Source of the DNA: Cycas panzhihuaensis
Taxonomy: Eukaryota; Cycadophyta
Assembly: GCA_023213395.1 (NCBI GenBank)
Contig: CM041465.1
Span: forward strand, 210,311,741-210,375,740
Length of the DNA stretch: 64,000 nt
Reading direction: 5' to 3'
Shown: piece after piece, positions 31,090 to 42,029 of the stretch
Layout of the letters: each line of letters starts with the position of its first letter
How positions within the stretch are numbered: the first letter of the stretch is position 1
Translations under genes and position numbers: made by a program
Notes under the pieces: generated by a model
Database searches by the model: none
The model's input: the letters and a program-made list of their open reading frames with translations, nothing else
What the model was told of the DNA's origin: nothing

Positions 31090-32860
31090 AATTCTCTAGG
31101 GTTTGGGTTGATGTACTATGTTGGGCGAAGAAATTCCTTGCTTCCTACAGTGATCGTAAAGAATCCCAACATCATGCAACGCTTCTAATTGGGCCATTGT
31201 GGGCTTTTCCCCCGAATGTAGCTGCTCAAATTTTTCTTCTAATTCTTTGTTCCTCAACTCTGTGGAGGCTAGATATCTTCATAATGAAGAAATCATTGAC
31301 CAGAAATGATTTGCATGTGCAACATCCTCCCATGACTGCAGAATCCAACCCCCTAACCTGTATATGACCTCCAATCCTGGTGGAATTTGCTTATCAAATC
31401 GGCCTTCAAAGATTTTTACTAGATGCTCTACTCTGGATGTCACCTACCCAATGCATAATAAACTTAATTAAAAATTCTAACTTGGCTTCACAAGCAGCCA
31501 GTTGATCCTTTGCCTTCTGGATTTGCTGCATATTGGGAGGTGGGCATTTATTCCGATCTTCCAATTTGTTAACCAATTGCCAAGTTACTTTGGCTAAAAA
31601 GGAGATTTTCTAGTGCACCACATTATATGGTTTGCACTCCATCAGATCAATTCCTTCCTCTAAAAATTCTTCATTGAAATCAAAATTTACCTCAGCTGGT
31701 TGGCTGTTCAAAATTCTTATTATTTCTTGTTTCCTCTTTTCTGCCACAAGTTTCCTTTTCTTTTTTCTTTCTTCCTCTATACTCACAGGCTTATCTAATT
31801 GTTGTACTAGCTAGGACTCATCTTCCAGAATTTCCTGCTTAACTGTCAAACCCCCTGCTCCTCCTTTTTGTTTACCTCTTTTGATTTCTTCTCTTTTATT
31901 TTTCTCCCTCTTTCCATCTTCCTCACTGGTCTCCTTCTGTTTCTTTTGTGCTTGTTCTTCGGCTAGCGAGGTCGCCTCTTCTCACTTCCCTTCACTTTAG
32001 TCTTCTTCCTATAGTGTCGGTTGGGGGTTATTTGCATTATTTTTTTGCAAGAACCAGTCTTTTACCTTTTCTTGGGTTTGAGTCAACCATCATTTTTCTT
32101 GCTTTTTAAAATATTCTATCCAACAAGTTAGTACCAATTGCCCTTGTTCAACTTGAGGTACATCCAAGCCTAGACATTGTGAATACAACACACCTTGAAA
32201 TAAAGTCTGATGGTAAAATACTGCAAACTGAGTACTAATTTTGATGTTATTCAACTTTTCTAAAAGCTTACTAGATAAAAAGGATGACCAATTAAACTTT
32301 TCTCCCTGTGCTACGCTAAGGAGCATAGACCGCATCTCTATTGGCACATACAAATTCTTTTGACTCAAAATAACTTGAGTGAAAAGAAAATGAGCCACCC
32401 ATTGCCTTTGTTGTACTGCAATACTTGCAATTCATATTCCAGAAGTGAAGATATTTGATACCTGAGCACCCAACTGCTTTGCTGCCTATTCTCGTAGAAT
32501 TCTTTTATCCTTTAGTACCTCCTCGCTTGAGTCAGGTAGGCCTGAAATCTGCGTAATAGCTTTGGCAGACATGTCCAATAAGTCAGGTCTGTGCACTATC
32601 AAATAAACTATTGACAATAGGAAATTAGATGCCACTGGAAACAGTCCTGATTGCACATGTTGGGCAAATCTTGCTTTTGTCAAATTTATTTTTCTTTCGT
32701 CTGTATCTAGCATAGTATTCCATTCCGCTCTAATTCTCTCATTATCTATCTCCTGAAAATTGATATGAATATCCAAGGTATTCTTCATTTTCGATCCCTC
32801 ACTGCCACTTCTAATGCTCAAATTCGTTCTCCAGTTGTACCCCTACTACAGGTTCTTAAT
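31090..32860 (-). pseudogene. Gyp-A accessory ORF between integrase and 3' LTR
   Basis: A single minus-strand frame runs from MSIRSGSEGSKMKNTL (32821) past 31700, with a few stops. The N-terminal part looks globular (AKAITQISGLPDSSEEVLKD, VAHFLFTQVILSQKNLYVPI, FNWSSFLSSKLLEKLNNIK). A middle part is very rich in Lys/Glu (EEQAQKKQKETSEEDGKREK, EEERKKKRKLVAEKRKQE) and is probably coiled coil. The position is that of the env-like or third ORF in Athila/Tat elements. I cannot assign a family and see no clear signal peptide or membrane span. Confidence 0.65.
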
Positions 32861-33459
32861 CAATTGTGTTGCATTCCATATCCTCTACAAAACGACTACA
32901 TTCAAAATATAGTTTGTAATGTTTGAGTTGCAACCAAGTCACATCGCTATTACTTACCATTGTGCATGACGGCCATTTGTCACAACCAAATCCGTCGCCA
33001 ATATTCCTATTACGTCCTATTACGGCTTTTTTCTAATCCTGTCATTATTTCTTGATACTCAAATCGTATCCTTTTGTGGCTATATCCTTACTGACATGAC
33101 CTTTTGATAGTAGTTGCTGCCATCTTGATATCTTTCCAATTCCATTAACTGTCTTAGCCAAAAAACATTTAACTTTCCCTCCATTTTCTCAAATTACTAT
33201 ATTTTATAAGATAGATCACACTTTTCGTACAAACTAATTCTTTGCTATGATTATCTTTATTTAATTTTTCCGTTGCAACTTCCTTCCTCCAATTTAATAT
33301 TGCCTTTGTTTCAGAATTACCATTTCCTTTGTCTAAAATTCATCATCTGACCTTTCAATCCAGGTGGTGCTTTCTCAATCGCAGTTGTTTTCTTTTCTGG
33401 CTAGACTGTTTCCTTAACTTTCCATTTCTTTGGTAGCAACATCTATGCCATTGGTAGTA
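32861..33459. other. Gyp-A spacer between accessory ORF and minisatellite
   Basis: AT-rich, no domain recognised. A weak Lys/Glu-rich minus-strand reading can be made but has frequent stops. Confidence 0.45.
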
Positions 33460-34259
33460 GCATTTCTGTCTTCTTGGTTGTGACTATTTATATCCCAGAT
33501 TGCAACCTTCTTATATGATGTTGCAGTTGTCTGCCTACCTAGTTGCAACCGTTTGCATCCAAGGTTGCAATCATCTTCTTTGAGGTCGCAACTTCCCATC
33601 TTCTTGGTTGCAACCATCTGCATCCCAAGTTGCAACCATTTGCTTCCTAGGTTGCCACTTCTTGTCTTTTTGGTTGCAACCGTCTGCATCCCAGGTTGCA
33701 ACCATCTGCTTCCTAGGCTGCCACTTCCCGTCTTCTTGGTTGCAACCGTCTATCTCTAGGTTGCAACTTTCGGTCTTCTTGGTTGTAATCGCCTTCTCCT
33801 TGGTTGCAACTGTTTATGTTCCTGGTTGCAACTTCTCATTTGCTTAGTTGCAATTGTCTGCGTCCCAAGTTGCAACTGCCTGTTTGCTAGGTTGCAACCG
33901 TCTACTTCCCAGGTTGCAACTTCCCGTCTTCTTGGTTGCAATCGTCTGCTTCTTGGGTTGCAACTCCAGTCTTCTTGGTTGCAACTATCTGCTATCTAGG
34001 TTGCAACTTGCAGTCTTCTCGGTTGCAACCATTTGTATCCCTGGTTGCAACCGTTTGCATGTTAGATTACAACTCTCATCTTTCTTGGTTGCAACCATCT
34101 ACTTCCCGGGTTGCAACCATCTGCGTCTAGGTTGCAATTTCTTGTCTTCTAGGTTGCAACCATCTACTTCTCGGGTTGCAACTGTTTGCTTCTTGGTTGC
34201 AACTTGTGGTCTTCTTGGTTGCAACCATTTGCGTCCTCGGTTGTAACCGTCTACTTCTC
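33460..34259. repeat. GGTTGCAACC minisatellite, main block
   Basis: Tandem array of 22-bp monomers around a GGTTGCAAC core. Three monomers form a 66-bp higher-order unit, visible at about 33590-33750, where each 22-bp third differs (core GGTTGCAACCG, GGTTGCAACCA, GGCTGCCAC). Because 66 is a multiple of three, several long repetitive frames stay open on both strands. It belongs to Gyp-A, not to Cop-2, because it resumes on the far side of Cop-2. Confidence 0.93.
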
Positions 34260-34802
34260 TGTTAAACCTTATCTTTACATGTTAAGATAATGTACTTTAA
34301 TTTTCATGTAATATGTGTACTTTTTACTTTAGGGGTGACTTATCACTTAAGTGATAAAGTGCACACCCACATTCTTTCTAGTGACACAACGTTGTCACTA
34401 AAGGGTCAAATGGACCCTCATGCATTTTTGCTCACATGAGAGTCCAAAAGGACACATGCAAGGCATGTATCTTGGATGTTTGACACTTGTCAAACATCCA
34501 AGGCCTTAGGTCTCTCATCTCACTCTATATAATGAGACCTCTTCTCATTGTCTCATAAGAGAGTTGGAGCCGTATTGTTATGTCGGCTTGCTAATCAAAT
34601 CGTTTCATTCTTTTGGAGGTTGGACCAATTCCAACTCCACATATTGGGTATCATTTTCTCTTGCTCCTTCATTTGTGCTTTGTCTCTTTACTCTCTATTT
34701 TCCTTGAGATTATTATACTTGTTTGTATTTGTGCAACTAGAACTAGAGTGATCCTAGTTTTTAGATCTTGGGATTGTTGAGGCCATCTAGCCTCTTTTCA
34801 CA
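34260..34802 (+). repeat. Cop-2 5' LTR
   Basis: TGTTAAACCTTATC to CTCTTTTCACA. The TATA box is TATATAA at 34526-34532. Three palindromes lie upstream of it in U3. Confidence 0.96.
34340..34502 (+). promoter_or_regulatory. Three U3 palindromes upstream of the Cop-2 TATA box
   Basis: 34340-34357 TTATCACTTAAGTGATAA is perfect. 34380-34399 AGTGACACAACGTTGTCACT is near-perfect. 34471-34502 has 15-bp arms beginning CTTGGATGTTTGACA and separated by CT. All recur in the 3' LTR (the last at 41350-41381) and, with some changes, in Cop-1. They are candidate binding sites for dimeric factors or RNA hairpins. Confidence 0.75.
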
Positions 34803-34804
34803 TT

Positions 34805-34816
34805 TGGTACCAGAGC
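34805..34816 (+). promoter_or_regulatory. Cop-2 primer-binding site
   Basis: TGGTACCAGAGC, two bases after the LTR. It is of tRNA-iMet type with one change from TGGTATCAGAGC. Confidence 0.9.
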
Positions 34817-35037
34817 AAGAGGAGACTAGCCCTCCTGCTCGCCTGGTACCGCTCAAGGAGATTTGAGAAAGCCTACAAACACTTGGTGACGACCTTCAGA
34901 CCAAGGCAATCCAAGGTTTGTTTGAAGTTTTTTTTGCAAGTTCAAGCTTTTGGAGCTACATTTGCAGGTTGGAGCAAGTACTTTTCAAATCTGAATTTTT
35001 TTTTCCAGACTTTTATCAAGAATGCAACACTCACTGT

Positions 35038-35413
35038 TTTCCAAAAACAGCTGTGTTTTCATACTTAAAGAGCTGTTTTCCATGATTTATGAGAGCTATT
35101 TTCATACCTAAAGAGCTGTTTTCATACTTAAACAGCTGTGTTTTCATACTTAAAGAGCTGTTTTCATACTTAAATAGCTGTGTTTTCATATTTAAAGAGT
35201 TGTTTTCCATGATTTATGAGAGTTGTTTTCATACTTAAAGAGTTGTTTTCATACTTAAGCAACTGTGTTTTCATACTTAAAGAGTTGTTTTCATACTTAA
35301 ACAACTGTGTTTTCATACTTAAAGAGTTGTTTTCCATGATTTATGAGAGCTATTTTTCATACTTAAAGAGTTGTTTTCATACCTAAAGAGTTGTTTTCAT
35401 ACTTAAATGTGTT
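35038..35413 (+). repeat. Leader tandem array of 20-23 bp units
   Basis: About 17 units alternate between GAGCTGTTTTCATACTTAAA and a CAGCTGTGTTTTCATACTTAAA-type variant, with some GTTTTCCATGATTTATGAGA units. Absent from the Cop-1 leader. Confidence 0.9.
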
Positions 35414-35436
35414 GTTTATGTTGAGTTCTGGTTCAC

Positions 35437-35625
35437 GAATCGCCAAACCAAATTTCATTTCGCCTCACCGAATCGCCAAATCAACTTCATTTGTGGTCTC
35501 GCTAAACCGCCAAATCGCCTTCATTTCGTATTCTGAATCGCCAAACCAAATTTTCATTTCGTGTCTCACGAACCGCCAAACCAACTTTATTTCGTGGTTC
35601 ACGAATCGCCAAACTAGGGTAAATC
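35437..35625 (+). repeat. Leader tandem array with CGAATCGCCAAACCAA core
   Basis: About five or six diverged units of 35-40 bp (CACGAATCGCCAAACCAA then TTTCATTTCG). It adjoins the previous array. Confidence 0.82.
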
Positions 35626-36943
35626 TGCGGTTTATGTTGAGACCTGTGCCTATGGATATGATGCGATTCTCAGGAAAAAATTGGTGACCAACATGGCAAG
35701 ATTACCCAAAATCGCTGGTCAACCTCGCTTTAACTATGCAAAACAGTGAAATGTGTTCTTAAAGGCGAAGCATCCCTACCGGATCCATCACATTTTGTGC
35801 TATAGGCATTCATGAAATTGACTTTGTAATCGCATGCTATTTTCTCAAGCTACATGCTACATGGTAAACGCTGTCAATAAGATAAAACAAGTATATAGCA
35901 AATTGAATACGTAGCTCTTCTATGGCATTTTCAAGGTTTTCAACAAGTGTTAATTGACTTTAAGAGAAGTGATTTCAAGTGTTTTCATATCAAAAAGGAT
36001 ATTTATCACTAATTTTAAACACTTTTAAGGCACCTTGCATGGTGACCTAATAACCCTTAGTCTCAAAGAGGGTTCAAAACACTTTGTACTTAATAAAAAT
36101 CACTTTTCTTTTGATCGTTGGGACTAATTTAAAGTCCCAACACTTGGTGCTTGATGTCCATTTTCATGCAAGTGGTTCTCTTACCTTCACTTTTTCAGCA
36201 TTAAAAGGAACCCACTTGTATCTTTATCACAAGTTTTGCATTACTTCCTTTCAGTACTTAAGCCTTTTTTCTCAAAAAGTACTTTGCAAAACTTATTGTA
36301 ATCAAGCATTTGGTTTCTTACTTGGATCAACAAAGCACTACATTTTTCATTAAAGTGCTCATTGTAAAAAACACTACTAGTGTTCATATTGATATACTTA
36401 CATTGCTTCCTCTTGAAGCCACTTTCATTGTAAAGCTTAATCAAAGCATTTTCATAAGTACATTTTCCAAGCAAAAAGAAATCTAAGTTCACTCTAAAAT
36501 TTGCTAAAAAGTGACTTAAAATCTGTTGGAGAGGCTCGAAAAAGGTTCAAACCTTGCCTCTAAATTAACCTTAAGCTTGGTGCATTCCCTAGAGGACCAA
36601 CCGACTGCACGGTGCCAAGGCACGACAATTAAGGTTGCTTGAGGGAAAGGAGGTTCGAAAAGGGTGTTATTGGGGCTGTGAATCCCAGGGAAAACATGGT
36701 ACATCCATGCAAATCAACCCTACCTGCCTTGTCCTAGATTTAACTTGGCCAACTATTGGATCTCTTCTATAGATCAGAGTTGGACCAACTCCATAGCCTA
36801 GTCCTCCACCCTTCATCATTCCATTCGCTTGTTGGATCTTCTAGTAAGATCGATTGTTGGTTTCGCTCAAGGTGGAACTTAAGCTTACCTAAAGCTTTGA
36901 GTTTCCAGGTTATCTGGTAGCTTCAAGCTTTTATAACTGAAAC

Positions 36944-37730
36944 ATGGCTGCCATAAACATGCTAAATGCATGCGCCATTTGGTTAATAGGACAAGATAAT
37001 TATCAAGAATGGAAGAGACTCACTCAGAACTTGCTAATCATGAACGAATTTTGGAGTTATGTTTCTGGGAGATTACCTCGACCAGCATTTGTTATCAATG
37101 GAAATGTTACTGTGCAACCTGATGATGCTTTGCTTGCTGCTTGGGAAGCCAAAGATGAAATCGCTTTGGCATTCCTTCACATGATTGTTGATGTGCATGT
37201 AGATCACAATATTGCTTGTGCTAAAACTTCTAAGGAAGCTTGGGACACTTTGTCCTCATTATATGAAAGGCGAAATCAAGCTCGTATTTTAATGGTTAAG
37301 GCAAAATTGTATTTTGTTAAGTTTGTCAAGCCCATGTCGGCTTTTCTTTCCTCCATCAAGGAGGTATGTACTGAACTGAATACACTTGGAAGTCTAGCTA
37401 CAAGGGATGAATTGATCACATCCATCACCATAGCCTTACCCAAGGACTACAATGGCTTCATTTCGTCTACTACAAGAGATGGTTCTCTCAAAACTATGAC
37501 ATTCAATGAATTTGAAAGTCTGCTACTTCAAGAAGAACAAATCTATACTAAGGATAATGAGGAGGAACCATCTACATCAGGTGCATTCACGGCCAATTCA
37601 AAGGCTAAACAAAGAACCCAAACCTCGCACTCTCAAAGCAGTTTGGAACATGAACATTGGGTCTTCAAGGACCAATGTTGTATGTCATTATTGTGGCAAC
37701 CCTGGCCACATAGCACCTGATTATCGGAAA
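36944..37730 (+). pseudogene. Cop-2 gag
   Basis: Starts MAAINMLNACAIWLIGQDNY and is homologous to Cop-1 gag over its length. A frameshift near 37600-37690 moves the zinc knuckle into another frame. The knuckle reads CHYCGNPGHIAPDY, so its last Cys is lost. Confidence 0.93.
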
Positions 37731-39560
37731 AAGCAAGCAGATCTACGCCAAAGAATAGCGCCCACGCCATCCGAATCGGCGACAAAGACAGCACGCCAAC
37801 AAAGATTTCAAAGAAAGATTTCAAAGAAGAATAACAAACAACCCTCTCGACCAAATCGAGGTGCCTATCGAGGAGGTCAAAGAGGAAGGGGGGGTTTCAG
37901 AGGTGGCAATCAACGCCACTTTAATCGCCTTGCATGAAGACAAACTGTTTTGTGCATATCGGACATCCAAGGTTGATGAAACTTGGATTATTGATTCTGG
38001 AGCTTCACAACACATGACTGGAAGTGAAGAGCTCCTCACCAACATCAAGGAAGGCAAAGGTCAATCAGTGACCTTTGGGAATAATCAATCTTTCAAAATT
38101 TTAGGAGTACGCACAATAACTCCATTTTCTTCTTCATCAAATCCTTCCTCCTCATTTCCTGATGGCAATGCCTATTTAATACCTTCAATGGACAAAAATT
38201 TACTATCTGTTAGCAAGTTGGACAAGCAACAGATGAGTGTATTGTTCCAAAATGGGAAATGTATAATCAGTGACAAAGAAGACCAAGTAGTAGCTGTTGG
38301 CTATGAGGATCAAGGCCTCTACAAGTTGGATGCAAATAATATAACACTTGATTCTGCTTACTCTGGTTCCATTATCACTCCTTACTTGTCCAAGATGCAA
38401 CTTTGGCATCAATGTCTAGGCCACTTGAGCTTAGACAATTTGAAGCAGATGATCAACAAGAACATGGTACATGGGCTTCCTGAGATTTATGGAACGAAAT
38501 GTCTTTGCGAAGCATGCATTATGGGAACTCAGCATCGCTTGCCTTTCCCTAGAGGCAAAGCGTGGCGTGCATCACATCCTCTGCAGCTAGTACATTCAGA
38601 TTTGTGTGGACCTATGTCCACATCATCTTTTGGAGGAGCTTTGTATTACATCTCCTTCATTGATGACTTTTCTCACAAAGTTTGGGTCTATTTCATCAAA
38701 CACAAATCTGAAGCATTTTCCAAGTTCAAAGAATTCAAGCTTGAAGTGGAAAATGAGTCCGCCATTCAATCAAAACATTCAGGACAGACAATGGAGGTGA
38801 ATTTACATCAAATGAATTCACCCAATACTGCAAGGATAACGGCATTCGGAGACAACTGACGATACCTCACACTCCTCAACAAAATGGAGTCTCCGAACGG
38901 ATGAACAGAACTTTGGCCAATAAAGCCAAAGCTATGATGTATGCACAAGGACTCACTCGAGCTTACTAGGCAGAAGCATTTCACACAGCTGCCTATGTGG
39001 CCAATTGCAGTCCTACTACAACAGTCACCAACATGACACCCGAGGAGGCATGGTCTCGCAAAAAGCCTATTGCCAGCCATTTGAGGACTTTTAGGTGCAC
39101 TGCTTATATGCACATTTCCGATCAGCAAAGCAAGAAATTAGAAAAGCATAGTCTGAAATGCATCTTTGTAGGTTATGCCATTCACAGCAAAGCCTACAAG
39201 TTGTATGATCCTATAGGGAAGAAAATGCATCTCTTAAGAGATGTCATCTTTGCTGAAGAAGATCACAAGGAGGTGCAAATAGCATCCATGCAACCTCCCG
39301 TTGACAAAGGCAAGAAGATTGTTGAGGCCTTCCTTCCCTCTCAATCCTCTACACCATGTTCATCATCTGCACCTGTTGGACCGTCTACTTCAATTGAATT
39401 TGCTCCACTTGATCTAAGCACATCTTCTGTTGACCAACCACTCAGACTAGAAGATCTTGAGGTTCAAGTAACTTCGATTCAAAAGTTACCCAAATGGTAC
39501 ACACAAACAGTTCAGAATGGTCACATCATTGAAGGAAAACTCCATCTAAATACCGGCAGC
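37731..39560 (+). pseudogene. Cop-2 protease and integrase
   Basis: An Arg/Gly box (YRGGQRGRGGFRGGN, about 37865-37910) is followed by PR WIIDSGASQHMTG at about 37984. The integrase N-terminal region has LWHQCLGHL and CLCEAC (38400-38530). The core begins LVHSDLCGPM at about 38587. A frameshift near 38765 disrupts the RTDNGGE block. The end includes YKLYDPIGKKMHLLRDVIFA. A TAG replaces a Trp codon at about 38968 in the motif before AEAFH. Confidence 0.92.
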
Positions 39561-41144
39561 AAACCAATTATGCACTTATGGCTGAAGTGCTTTGTGTTGA
39601 TGAGCCTTCCACTTTTGAGGAGGCTTCTAAAAATGAAAATTGGAAGGTTGCCATGGATGAAGAAATCCATTCTATTGAAAAGAATGGAACTTGGAATTTG
39701 GTTGAATTGCCTAAACACAAACAGGCAATCAGATGGGTCTACAAGACCAAATTCCACCGATGGTTCACTTAAAAGGCGTAAGGCTCGCTTTGTAGCAAAA
39801 GGATTTAAACAAAAGAAGGCATAGACTATGAGGAAACTTTTGCACCAAAGGGCGAATATGAATACCATCAGACTCTTTTTGGCCTTAGCTGCTCAATGCA
39901 AATGGCCTGTTTATCAGATGGACGTGAAGAGCGCCTTTCTTAATGGCGATCTTCAGGAGGAGGTGTATTTGGAGCAACCTCCCGGATACAAAGTACAAGG
40001 CAAGGAGCATTTTGTATATCGCCTAAAAAAGGCATTATATGGCTTGAAGCAAGCTCCAAAGGCATGGTACTCGAAGATCGATGACTACTTCTTGAGACAT
40101 GGGTTTCATCGATCTACTTTAGATCCTAATCTGTATATAAAACATGAAAAGAACCATGTAATTTTTGTTGCTTTGTATGTAGATGACTTAGTGATCACTG
40201 GTAGTGACACTAAGATAATTCACATTCTCCAAGATGACTTGAAGAGAAGTTTCGAGATGACAGATCTTGGACTTCTCCATTACTTTTTAGGCTTTGAGAT
40301 ATGGCAATGTACCAAAGTTATATCTTCATTTCCCAAGTAAAATATTCTTGGGACATTTTGCAACAGTTCAGGATGCATGATTGCAAAACAGCGCCTACAC
40401 CTATGGAGAATGGATCTAAGCTTACTCTCAATGAGGAAGCTACACCGGCAGATCCCACACTTTACCGGCAGTTGATTGGGAGTCTCATTTATCTCACCAA
40501 CACTCGATCGGATATTTCATTTGCTGTTGGGATTTGCTCACGTTACATGTCTCAACCCAATCAAATACATTGGAATGCAGCCAAACGCATACTTAAGTAC
40601 ATCAAAGGCACATTGTAGCATGGCCTTGAGTATGCACATAATGAGAACTTCACTCTGGAAAGGTTTTCAGATTCTGATTGGGCAGGTTGCCAAGATAGTA
40701 GAAGATCAACCTCGGGATACTGTTTTTCCGTTGGTTCAGCAGTTGTTTCGTGGAGTTGCAAGAAGCAACCCAATGTTACCTTGTCCTCCACCGAAGTAGA
40801 GTACAAAGTCAGCCAAGTAGCCTTGTGAGGCTATCTGGCTACGACGGATTCTTGGGGAACTTGGACTTGAGCAGGGTCACCCCACCAGGATACATTACGA
40901 CAATCAAAGTGTGCTCAAGTTAGCTAAGAATCCAGTCTTTCATGCACGGACAAAACACATCGAGGTTCATCATCACTTCATCAGAGAGCATGTTCAGAAT
41001 GGTGAGATCAACCTCCAGTACAGACCAATAGAGGAGCAAACAATAGACATCTTTACCAAGCCTCTTGGTAGAGAAAAGTTTGTAAAATTTAGAGATGGTC
41101 TTGGTGTTCGACTTAACATTGTAAACAGTAAAGGGGGGTGTTAA
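39561..41144 (+). pseudogene. Cop-2 reverse transcriptase and RNase H
   Basis: RT motifs are WKVAMDEEIHSIEKNGTWNL, then MDVKSAFLNGDLQEEVYLEQ at about 39918, GLKQAPKAWY, and the catalytic YVDDLVITGSD at about 40178. DLGLLHYFLGFEI follows. RNase H has SDSDWAGC at about 40668, SSTEVEY, and near the end FHARTKHIEVHHHFIREH and IDIFTKPLGREKF. Stops at about 39835, 40338 and 40616, plus frameshifts, separate the pieces. It ends at the 3' LTR. Confidence 0.94.
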
Positions 41145-41683
41145 ACCTTATGTTTCCATGTTAAGATAATGTACTTTAATTTTCATGTAATATGTGTACT
41201 TTTTACTTTAGGGGTGACTTATCACTTAAGTGATAAAGTGCACACCCACATTCTTTCTAGTGACACAACGTTGTCACTAAAGGGTCAAATGGACCCTCGT
41301 GCATTTTTGCTCACATGAGAGCCCAAAAGGACACATGCAAGGCATGTATCTTGGATGTTTGACACTTGTCAAACATCCAAGGCCTTAGGTCTCTCATCTC
41401 ACTCTATATAATGAGACCTCTTCTCATTGTCTCATAAGAGAGTTGGAGTCAGATTGTTATCTTTGTCGGTTTGCTAATCAAACTATTCATTCTTTGGAGG
41501 TTGGACCAATTCCAACTCCACATATTGGGTATCATTTTCTCTTGCTCCTTCATTTGTGCTTTGTCTCTTTACTCTCTATTTTCCTTGAGATTATTATACT
41601 TGTTTATATTTGTGCAACTAGAACTAGAGTGATCCTAGTTTCTAGATCTTGGGACTGTTGAGGCCATCTAGCCTCTTTTCACA
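41139..41683 (+). repeat. Cop-2 3' LTR
   Basis: 545 bp, preceded by the polypurine tract and followed by the TSD copy TTCTC. It differs from the 5' LTR mainly by single bases and by a small cluster near 41450-41480. Confidence 0.96.
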
Positions 41684-41840
41684 TTCTCAGGTTGCAACTC
41701 TCATCTTTCTTGGTTGCCACTGTCTGCTTCCTGGGTTGCAACCATCAGTTTGTTGGTTGCAACTTCTGGTCTTCTTGGTTGCAATCATCTTCTCCTTGGT
41801 TGCAACAGTCTGTGTCCCAGGTTGCAACCACTTGATTATA
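41684..41840. repeat. GGTTGCAACC minisatellite, remainder beyond Cop-2
   Basis: About seven more monomers with the GGTTGCAAC core. This is the continuation of 33460-34259, and the split at TTCTC shows the array predates Cop-2. Confidence 0.93.
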
Positions 41841-42029
41841 GTGTTGTGATTCAACTAACTAATTTTTCTATATTTCAATTGATTGAGGAATATTTGTTCC
41901 CATGGTTTGTGCTCCATTTTTTTTTGTTAACTTGTTATGTACCATTTCAGTTGACTTCCATTGACTATTTTATCGAGCAGTGTTCCATCGAGTTGTTGGA
42001 GTAGCACTGCTCCATTATGTCGTATCTGA

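Larger units (their letters stand above)
34817..36943 (+). other. Cop-2 untranslated leader, 2.1 kb
   Basis: Holds two tandem arrays (35038-35413 and 35437-35625). The gag-proximal part from about 36000 is shared with Cop-1. No coding region is supported. Confidence 0.75.
34260..41683 (+). mobile_element. Cop-2: complete Ty1/copia element, same family as Cop-1
   Basis: LTRs lie at 34260-34802 (543 bp) and 41139-41683 (545 bp), about 97 percent identical by eye. TSD TTCTC is at 34255-34259 and 41684-41688. PBS, leader with tandem repeats, gag, PR, IN, RT, RNase H and a polypurine tract (AAAGGGGGG at 41130-41138) are all present. It landed in the Gyp-A minisatellite. Frameshifts and stops make it probably inactive. 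Confidence 0.97.

Noticed and set aside
33414-34246. Several overlapping open frames of 60-130 codons on both strands
   Set aside because: They are by-products of a tandem repeat whose 66-bp unit is a multiple of three; no domain and open in several frames at once.
33460-34259. Regularly spaced short repeats, CRISPR-like at first sight
   Set aside because: Spacers are as repetitive as the cores, the period is 22 bp, and the context is a plant retrotransposon.
35038-35413. Short direct repeats in the Cop-2 leader as a CRISPR array
   Set aside because: Units are contiguous and similar over their whole length, so it is a simple tandem array.
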